DNA from: CAVXYC01 sp046154735
GTDB taxonomy: Bacteria > Chloroflexota > UBA6077 > JACCZL01
NCBI GenBank assembly: GCA_046154735.1
Contig: JBJXFJ010000299.1
Coordinates: forward strand, 1-10,880
Direction of reading: 5' to 3'
DNA length: 10,880 bases
Below the pieces are notes generated by a model that saw only the letters and a program-made list of their open reading frames with translations, searched no databases and had not been told where the DNA came from. This document shows, one piece after another, positions 6,719 through 10,880 of this stretch. The position numbers were made by a program, and so were the translations under genes. How positions within the stretch are numbered: the stretch's first letter is position 1; each line of letters opens with the position of its first letter.

Positions 6719-7225
6719 CTACCGCTTCTTCCCCCCGACACCGGGCACGGCCGCGACTTGAATCATCCATCCCGCAATTTGGCGTTCGTCGAGGTCGTCC
6801 ACTGATTTGAGCTCCGTGCCCCGCGTAGATGTGCCCATCCCTACCGGCGTCACCGGCGGAACCGGCTTGAGCGCTGCACCGTTCATGAACATGAGCTTGA
6901 CGTGGCCGGCGAATCCGCCGCAACAGAAGCACCAGCCGTCGCCGACGCCATAGTACGACATGCCCCATTTCACGGAGCGCTGCAGGCCGGGAAGCGTCTT
7001 GGCCGCAAGTGCATCGACGCTTTCCGCGATGCCGCGCTGCGGCTGCGGAAGACTGGCGATGTATGCGAAGACCGGCTTGTCGCCGACCGCAGCCTTCGCG
7101 GGGCTTGCCTTGCCGGTCACCATGGATTCCGGCAACGTCGGGGCAGCCTTACCTTCTGCCGTCGTGCGCTTGGCGGGCTTCCGGCCTGCGGGCTTGGAAG
7201 TCTTGTCAGTCTTACGGGCGGGCAT
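6719..7225 (-). CDS. DUF1801 (YdhG-like) protein, last cassette
   Basis: This 168-residue protein starts at the ATG at 7223-7225, behind GGTAGAGGTGA. Residues 1-48 are a Lys/Ala/Pro-rich, probably disordered tail. The DUF1801 domain follows: VFAYIASLPQPQRGIAESVDAL (about 52-73), then SVKWGMSYYGV (84-94), GHVKLMFMNGAAL (107-119) and a C-terminal helix DLDERQIAGWMIQ (144-156). The family includes YdhG/Fra-type proteins proposed to bind iron, but most members are uncharacterised; the cell role is unknown. An attC site (7256-7350) lies 30 bases upstream, placing this gene as the next cassette. No attC is recognisable after its stop, unlike its neighbours, so this cassette has probably lost its own recombination site. 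Confidence 0.85.
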   Translation of the reverse strand: MPARKTDKTSKPAGRKPAKRTTAEGKAAPTLPESMVTGKASPAKAAVGDKPVFAYIASLPQPQRGIAESVDALAAKTLPGLQRSVKWGMSYYGVGDGWCFCCGGFAGHVKLMFMNGAALKPVPPVTPVGMGTSTRGTELKSVDDLDERQIAGWMIQVAAVPGVGGKKR

Positions 7226-7255
7226 GGTTATCACCTCTACCTTGGAAGTGTGTCG

Positions 7256-7350
7256 TCCTAACGACCCAAGTTCAGCGAACCCGGCCAACGGGAAGCGATG
7301 GATTGCAGCCGGGACGCGAGGGCCGGGTTCGCTGCAGCGCATGGTTAGGC
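7256..7350 (-). other. attC site of the YdeI cassette
   Basis: On the minus strand the site runs from GCCTAAC (7350-7344) to GTTAGGA (7262-7256), 95 bp. The inner arms CAGCGAACCCGGCC and GGCCGGGTTCGCTG pair perfectly over 14 bp, next to the small mismatch (GCTG against GAAC flanks) typical of the asymmetric arms that direct strand choice by the integron integrase. It starts 36 bases past the stop codon of the gene it follows. Confidence 0.92.
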
Positions 7351-7386
7351 GTTGCGGTTGCTTGGAAGAGATGTCGCATAAGAATC

Positions 7387-7956
7387 TCAACGCAGCTTTT
7401 CCCCGCGCTTCAGCATCGCCACAAAGTCTGCGATACGCTTGCTGCGAGTTTCGGGTTTTTTGGCGGTGGTGATCCGGAAGAAGAAGCCGTAGCGTTGGGT
7501 TTTGTTGAGGGTCTTGAAGAAAGCTCCGGCATCGGGTTCTTGCGCGAGAGCGGTGAGGAAATCCTCCGGCATCTCGGCGGAGCTAAAACTGTGGTAGGCG
7601 GCTTCCCAGCGGCCATCGGCTTTGGCGGCAGCCACGGCAGCGAGTCCGGCGGGCTTCATTCGGCCTTCTTTTTCAAGCCGTGTCACGTGGCCGACGTTGA
7701 TCTTCGACCAGACACTGCGTTTGCCTCGTTTGGTGAACTTTTGAAGAAAGGTCGTCTCATCGAAGGATTTCTTCTGGCCGTCGATCCAGCCAAGACAAAG
7801 CGCCTCGTCCAATGCTTCCACATAGGTCACAGTGGGGATGCCGCTGGCTTTTTTGGCAATCTTTAGCCAAATGCCAGGATGGTCGGCATGATGCCGCGTC
7901 AGCCATTGGCGAAACTCAGTGGCAGAGGCGAAGGCAATGATCGGCTGCTCGGGCAT
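7387..7956 (-). CDS. YdeI/OmpD-associated family protein
   Basis: This 189-residue protein matches the YdeI/OmpD-associated family. The central block EALDEALCLGWIDGQKKSFD (47-66) is the clearest signature. KFTKRGKRSVWSKINV (73-88) and RLEKEGRMKPAGLAAV (93-108) follow, then the C-terminal segment around LNKTQRYGFFFRITTAKKPETR (150-171). The name comes from enteric YdeI, linked to resistance to antimicrobial peptides and polymyxin; for stand-alone cassette copies the function is unknown. I prefer the ATG at 7954-7956 over a GTG five codons upstream; a weak GAG-type ribosome binding site precedes it. No signal peptide is visible. It fills one integron cassette between attC sites at 7987-8044 and 7256-7350. 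Confidence 0.88.
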   Translation of the reverse strand: MPEQPIIAFASATEFRQWLTRHHADHPGIWLKIAKKASGIPTVTYVEALDEALCLGWIDGQKKSFDETTFLQKFTKRGKRSVWSKINVGHVTRLEKEGRMKPAGLAAVAAAKADGRWEAAYHSFSSAEMPEDFLTALAQEPDAGAFFKTLNKTQRYGFFFRITTAKKPETRSKRIADFVAMLKRGEKLR

Positions 7957-7986
7957 ACACTCGGCTCTCACGGTGTGCGTAGCAAC

Positions 7987-8044
7987 GCCTACCGTTGGAA
8001 ATCAGCGGCGCCGGTACGGCGTCCGCTGGCTTGACATGTTAGGC
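7987..8044 (-). other. attC site of the glyoxalase-like cassette (degenerate R')
   Basis: On the minus strand the site begins with a perfect GCCTAAC (8044-8038). Arms CCAGCGG and CCGCTGA enclose an inner ACGCC/GGCG-type stem, and the site ends at GGTAGGC (7993-7987), 58 bp. The spacing from the CCGCTGA arm to the final box is 8 bases, as in the neighbouring site at 9859-9923, so GGTAGGC occupies the R' position. It departs from the GTT needed at the cleavage point. The stop codon of the preceding gene lies inside GCCTAAC. Confidence 0.75.
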
Positions 8045-8434
8045 CAGCGAATGGAAGCCAATCATGTTGCCTTCCGTGTCCTGAGCAAGAGTGAAGAAAC
8101 CGTGTTCACCGATGGACGTTTTTTCCTTGCATAAGCTACCACCATGAGCGGCGGCTCGTGCGGCTTGCACAGCACAGTCGTCGCAACCAAAGTAAACCAG
8201 AGTGCCATTACCGCCAGAGGAAAAGCCTTCCATTTTTACCAGCATGCCGCCTGCGCCGTACGTGTTCATCCCTGTTTCTTTGTCCATGGGGAAGAACCAC
8301 ATGTCCACGTCCATTTCCGCTGTCGGAGCGGGCATTTTTTCCAGTTTGATTCCGAGTACGGCTTCATAAAATGCTTTGGCGCGGTTCATGTCTTGTACGT
8401 AGATTTCAAAATGAACGACTGAATTACTCGTCAT
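8039..8434 (-). CDS. Glyoxalase/bleomycin-resistance-like VOC protein
   Basis: This 131-residue protein has two beta-alpha-beta-beta-beta units of the vicinal oxygen chelate fold. The first starts VVHFEIYVQDMNRAKAFYEAVLG (6-28); the second spans about 77-131, with TLVYFGCDDCAVQAARAAAHGG and FTLAQDTEGNMIGFHS. Possible metal ligands are H8 and E121, but the set cannot be confirmed without a structure. The family includes glyoxalase I, fosfomycin and bleomycin resistance proteins and dioxygenases; this subgroup is mostly uncharacterised. The ATG at 8432-8434 has the strong ribosome binding site AGGAGG six bases or so upstream. The TAA stop is formed by the attC core box itself. A cytoplasmic role in binding or modifying a small molecule is likely; drug resistance is not shown. 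Confidence 0.9.
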   Translation of the reverse strand: MTSNSVVHFEIYVQDMNRAKAFYEAVLGIKLEKMPAPTAEMDVDMWFFPMDKETGMNTYGAGGMLVKMEGFSSGGNGTLVYFGCDDCAVQAARAAAHGGSLCKEKTSIGEHGFFTLAQDTEGNMIGFHSLA

Positions 8435-8470
8435 GGCAATCCTCCTGTTGAGAGTCAGTTTTGATAAAGG

Positions 8471-8569
8471 GCATAACGACTCAAGCGTAGCTACGCCGGA
8501 CTAGTGATGTCAACCGCGAAAACGGAACTGAAAGTGCGAACCGGCGTTGGCTCCAGCGCATTGTTCGGC
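8471..8569 (-). other. attC site of the YCII cassette
   Basis: On the minus strand the site runs from GCCGAAC (8569-8563) to GTTATGC (8477-8471), 99 bp. Internal arms ACGCCGG and CCGGCGT pair, with further imperfect pairing (AGC/GCT) outside them. It is the longest site in the array and its core boxes are less matched to each other than in the other sites. It lies 37 bases past the YCII stop codon and 37 bases before the start of the next gene. Confidence 0.8.
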
Positions 8570-8606
8570 TGTTCCGCGGGAACTGGAGATAGAGGTACCA
8601 TCGACC

Positions 8607-8948
8607 TTAAGAAGCGGGATCGAACCCGAACACTCGTAGCTCTTGGTGGCAGCGGCAGGCCTTCGCGATGCGCGCGGCCCACGCGATAGCATCTTCGCGA
8701 GAGGGTAGTTCGAGCACCGTGAAGCCGCCATTGAGCGGAGGCGCCCACGAGTATCCGCCTGCGGAGAACGTGCCATCGGCCGAGACGAGCACCGGCGGGA
8801 CCGCTTCGTCGATACCGCCGCCGAAGACATAGACGCCGGCGGCTTTTGTTTCGTCGATTCCCGCGTGTGCGTCGCGACCAACCGCCTCCCATTCGCCATC
8901 GGGTACGACCATCGCTGCGCTTGGAAATGAGATTAGGTATTTCGCCAT
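8607..8948 (-). CDS. YCII-family protein
   Basis: This 113-residue protein belongs to the YciI-related family. It begins with the beta strand MAKYLISFPS, has a middle GVYVFGGGIDEA segment and ends with the typical block GGFTVLELPSREDAIAWAARIAKACRCHQELRVF (74-107). The fold is a ferredoxin-like dimer seen in chlorite-dismutase-related and muconolactone-isomerase-like proteins; YciI itself has no firmly known reaction, and family members have been linked to sigma-factor-encoded DGPF proteins. The ATG at 8946-8948 follows an AAAGAAAGAG purine stretch. It is a single-gene integron cassette, and its start lies 48 bases from the upstream attC. No membrane segment or signal peptide is seen. Confidence 0.88.
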   Translation of the reverse strand: MAKYLISFPSAAMVVPDGEWEAVGRDAHAGIDETKAAGVYVFGGGIDEAVPPVLVSADGTFSAGGYSWAPPLNGGFTVLELPSREDAIAWAARIAKACRCHQELRVFGFDPAS

Positions 8949-8995
8949 AGTACTCTTTCTTTAGGAATCGAAGACAGTCGTGCGCGAAGTTCTTT

Positions 8996-9051
8996 GCCGA
9001 ACGTCATGGTCAGCGGCGCCGACAGGCGTCCGCTGCATGCTGTTGTTCGGC
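8996..9051 (-). other. attC site of the AlkD-like cassette
   Basis: On the minus strand the site begins GCCGAAC (9051-9045) and ends GTTCGGC (9002-8996), 56 bp, with fully complementary core boxes. Inner arms GCATGCAGCGG and CCGCTGACCATG pair apart from unpaired bases, and ACGCC/GGCG continues the stem. This is a compact attC with a small terminal loop. Confidence 0.9.
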
Positions 9052-9128
9052 GACAGTTCACGAGGAGCAACACCCTACTCACTCTCGCTCAGACCGCGGC
9101 CGTATTGGTGATGCTATATCTGCCACAC

Positions 9129-9842
9129 CTACACCCCCAACTTCTCCCGCAGCCGGTCAGTGGTCAGATGCCTTACGACATCGAACGGCTCGCACTCGCC
9201 GCTGGCGGAGGTGAACTCTATCGGCCCCACCTCCCGCGCAACCTTCAGCGCCGCCTCGTTCAACACAGCGCTCCGCTTTCCGATCCCCATCAGCGCCGTA
9301 CCCATAGACAGGCGGACCCTTTCCGATTCCGTCCCAATCGCGTCTGCGATGCGTTCGACATGGTCGAGGAAGAACTCCTCGCTCGGCGCCTTCTTGCCGG
9401 AGAACTTCGACGTCTCATAGAGCAGCCCGTACCCGCAATCGCGGCGGACGGGGTCGTCGTTCTTGACCCACTGGTCGGCAAGCTCGACCACGAATGACGT
9501 CTTCGCGAGCGTTGCGTCGCAGGAAGCAAACACGTGTGCCAGCATGCCGCCGGCCAGCTCCTCCACCTGTTTCTCAGCCTGGTCACGGGTGATTTGCGAG
9601 GGGTCGTCGACGAGCAGCGCGATCACTCTGGCTTCGTAGACGTCGGTCTTCCAGAGCGCGTGTGCGAGCTGCCGGTTGCGCCCAATCCGTTTGGCCAGCT
9701 TGCGCAGCCGTGTGAGCCCAATTCCGTAACTCCTCATCCCGGCGGTGCTCGAACCCAGCTTCTCCCAGTTGCTCATGCCCCGCTCGTCGCGTTCAGCGTT
9801 GAGCAGTGCGAGGACTTCGGAAACGGTCATCGGAGATTTCAT
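9129..9842 (-). CDS. AlkD-like DNA alkylation repair protein
   Basis: This 237-residue protein is built of helical HEAT-like repeats of the DNA alkylation repair family (PF08713 type). The signature block is YGIGLTRLRKLAKRIG (39-54), followed by LAHALWKTDVYEARVIALLVDDP (59-81), TRDQAEKQVEEL (85-96) and a helix pair around NDDPVRRDCGYGLLYETSK (128-146). AlkD-type enzymes excise bulky or charged N3- and N7-alkylpurines from DNA; many family members are untested, so glycosylase activity here is inferred. The length fits the family. The ATG at 9840-9842 follows AGGAGG by 7 bases, and that ribosome binding site is only 3 bases from the attC R' box, which fixes the start and shows the gene is the sole content of its cassette. 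It probably acts on DNA in the cytoplasm. Confidence 0.9.
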   Translation of the reverse strand: MKSPMTVSEVLALLNAERDERGMSNWEKLGSSTAGMRSYGIGLTRLRKLAKRIGRNRQLAHALWKTDVYEARVIALLVDDPSQITRDQAEKQVEELAGGMLAHVFASCDATLAKTSFVVELADQWVKNDDPVRRDCGYGLLYETSKFSGKKAPSEEFFLDHVERIADAIGTESERVRLSMGTALMGIGKRSAVLNEAALKVAREVGPIEFTSASGECEPFDVVRHLTTDRLREKLGV

Positions 9843-9858
9843 CTTCTAGCCTCCTGTC

Positions 9859-9923
9859 GCCTAACGCTCCGGTTCAGCGGTGGGTCGCGCAGCGGACCGG
9901 CCGCTGCAACTGATGCGTTAGGC
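9859..9923 (-). other. attC site of the PhnB-like cassette
   Basis: On the minus strand the site runs from GCCTAAC (9923-9917) to GTTAGGC (9865-9859), 65 bp, with perfectly complementary core boxes. Arms GTTGCAGCGG and CCGCTGAAC pair with one extra G unpaired, the extrahelical base that is a hallmark of attC. It is the most canonical site in the array. Confidence 0.95.
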
Positions 9924-9954
9924 GGGGCAAGCCGCCCGCCGCCGACTTGGTCTG

Positions 9955-10416
9955 CTATGCGTCATCGTAGGCTCTTTCCAGGCCCGCCACGTCGAGCTTG
10001 ATCATCTCCATCATCGCTTCCATCACCGCCTGTACCTTTTCTGGATTCTCATCGGCGATGAGCTGCATGAATCGTCTGGGGACGATCTGCCAGGTGACGC
10101 CGAACTGGTCGGTGACCCAGCCACACTGCAGTGGGGTTGCGCCGGCGCTGATGAGCTTGCTCCAGTATTCATCAACTTCTTCCTGGTCTCTGCAGTCGAC
10201 AAAGAGGGAAAAACCCTGGGAGAAACTGAAGTACGGGCCGCCGTTGTAGCCCATGAAGACCTGACCACCGATGACGAATTCGGCGGAAGTGATTGGGCCG
10301 TCCTGGCCAGTACGAGCAACGTTCTTGATCTCAGAGTCCGGGAATGTGGTGGTGTAGAACGCAATGGCAGCTTCGAGCTGGTCGTTGAACATCAGGAAGG
10401 GTGTCACTTTGGGCAT
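9955..10416 (-). CDS. PhnB-like VOC protein (3-demethylubiquinone-9 methyltransferase-type domain)
   Basis: This 153-residue protein carries the PhnB-type VOC domain. The clear landmarks are AAIAFYTTTFPDSEI (16-30), GGQVFMGYNGGPYFSFSQGFSLFVDCRDQEEVDEYW (51-85) and the closing CGWVTDQFGVTWQIVP (98-113). A C-terminal helix (about 115-150) with many Met and Glu residues follows. Despite the domain name, members lack a methyltransferase fold and their reactions are mostly unknown. The ATG at 10414-10416 follows AAGGAGAG. The gene stands alone between attC sites at 10445-10539 and 9859-9923. It is the second VOC-fold protein in the array; the two share little visible sequence and are not a recent duplication. 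Confidence 0.92.
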   Translation of the reverse strand: MPKVTPFLMFNDQLEAAIAFYTTTFPDSEIKNVARTGQDGPITSAEFVIGGQVFMGYNGGPYFSFSQGFSLFVDCRDQEEVDEYWSKLISAGATPLQCGWVTDQFGVTWQIVPRRFMQLIADENPEKVQAVMEAMMEMIKLDVAGLERAYDDA

Positions 10417-10444
10417 GTGTGTCTCTCCTTGGTCTGCGGTCTGT

Positions 10445-10539
10445 GCCTAACGGCCTGCGTTGACCCGCGAGGTCACCTCTGTAAACCCACCAACGAGCGG
10501 ACGACCGGTGGCCTCGACTGGTCCAACGCTTTGTTAGAC
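10445..10539 (-). other. attC site of the SRPBCC cassette
   Basis: On the minus strand the site begins GTCTAAC (10539-10533) and ends GTTAGGC (10451-10445), 95 bp. Arms GCGTTGGACC and GGTCAACGC pair with one unpaired base, as in other attC sites. It lies about 150 bases beyond the stop codon of the partial gene it follows and 28 bases before the PhnB-like start. Confidence 0.9.
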
Positions 10540-10687
10540 GGCTGCGGTGCGGTGGAACTTTACAGACACGTCAACGACATCGGCCTGCTGAGCGCCAAAC
10601 GATCATCCACGTCACGCACGCGCTGCCTCACCACTCGCCCGTCGCCTCGCGGTATCTCCCCCGGCTCAGGTGGATGGATTGGCTGCG

Positions 10688-10880
10688 TCACTTCGTCTCT
10701 GTGCTTGATCCCAGGCTGATGAGAAGCTCGTCAAGTTGGTCGAGCGTCTCGGGCAACGCGCCCGTCGATCCGGAGTCAAGCGCTTCTGTAGAGGGATAGA
10801 GATCGTTCACCACCAACAACGTCTTGCCGGCGTTTTCCTCGAAGGTCACCGAGGTGATGGTCTTGCCGTCGTCTCCTTCC
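10688..10880 (-). CDS. SRPBCC/AHSA1-like protein, C-terminal part
   Basis: An open frame enters from the right window edge and ends at a TGA at 10688-10690, giving the last 63 codons. The sequence matches the C-terminal half of the SRPBCC (START/Bet v1-like, AHSA1) family. TSVTFEENAGKTLLVVNDLYPS gives the paired strands, then ALDSGSTGALPETLDQLDELL is the long C-terminal helix with the family's typical A-L-D-x-G-S-T-G-x-x-P pattern. These proteins bind hydrophobic ligands in a cavity; the function of this one is unknown. The start lies outside the window. The 148 bases between its stop and the attC at 10539 hold no gene I recognise. Confidence 0.85.
   Translation of the reverse strand, partial: EGDDGKTITSVTFEENAGKTLLVVNDLYPSTEALDSGSTGALPETLDQLDELLISLGSSTETK

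Noticed and set aside
7223..7390. Upstream extension of the DUF1801 gene
   Set aside because: The extra 55 codons are translated attC sequence; the ATG at 7223-7225 has a good ribosome binding site.
7009..7866. Long plus-strand open frame of 285 codons
   Set aside because: It spans antisense of DUF1801, an attC site and YdeI, with low-complexity composition; the minus-strand genes have ribosome binding sites and family motifs.
8491..8892. Open frame whose end reads EQPNNALEPTPVRT on the minus strand
   Set aside because: It is the YCII gene in another frame running on through the attC site; this kind of peptide is a common false translation of attC sequence.

Overview
The window looks like GC-rich chromosomal DNA from a Gram-negative soil or sediment-type bacterium, quite possibly a metagenomic contig. 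The lineage cannot be fixed from the sequence; a proteobacterium or a relative is my guess, based on the GC content, the integron cassettes and the REP/RAYT element. Every gene I can support lies on the minus strand, so transcription runs from high to low coordinates.

Right part (about 6700-10880): an array of mobile integron gene cassettes. Six attC recombination sites (10445-10539, 9859-9923, 8996-9051, 8471-8569, 7987-8044, 7256-7350) alternate with small single-gene cassettes. In order of transcription these are an SRPBCC/AHSA1-like protein (partial), a PhnB-like VOC protein, an AlkD-like DNA alkylation repair protein, a YCII-family protein, a glyoxalase-like VOC protein, a YdeI/OmpD-associated-family protein and a DUF1801 protein. 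The last one has no recognisable attC behind it and abuts a WGR-domain ORF whose N-terminus looks damaged, so the array probably ends in a rearranged junction. No integron integrase lies in the window. If one exists it should be beyond position 10880; otherwise this is a cluster of attC sites lacking an integrase.

Middle part (1354-6201): acyl-CoA metabolism genes. These are a fused two-domain CoA-transferase (4804-6201), a thiolase-superfamily protein lacking the usual N-terminal nucleophilic cysteine (2639-3790), its zinc-ribbon/OB-fold DUF35 partner (2214-2636) and a metallo-beta-lactamase-fold hydrolase (1354-2169), followed by a stem-loop. The last three are closely spaced and probably one operon, acting on CoA thioesters in fatty, aromatic or steroid-like acid breakdown. 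Between the CoA-transferase and the thiolase sits a REP-associated tyrosine transposase (RAYT, 4047-4658) flanked by two inverted, nearly identical 53-54 bp REP-like palindromic elements.

Left part (1-1151): a coupled two-gene module. A 106-residue unknown protein (831-1151) is followed one base later by a HEPN-like gene (458-829) broken by an in-frame amber codon; the frame stays open and HEPN-like for 40 more codons, so this is a recent nonsense mutation or a sequencing error. The first 289 bases form a near-perfect 126 bp inverted repeat with a 37-base spacer, either a real long palindrome or a fold-back assembly artefact at the contig end.
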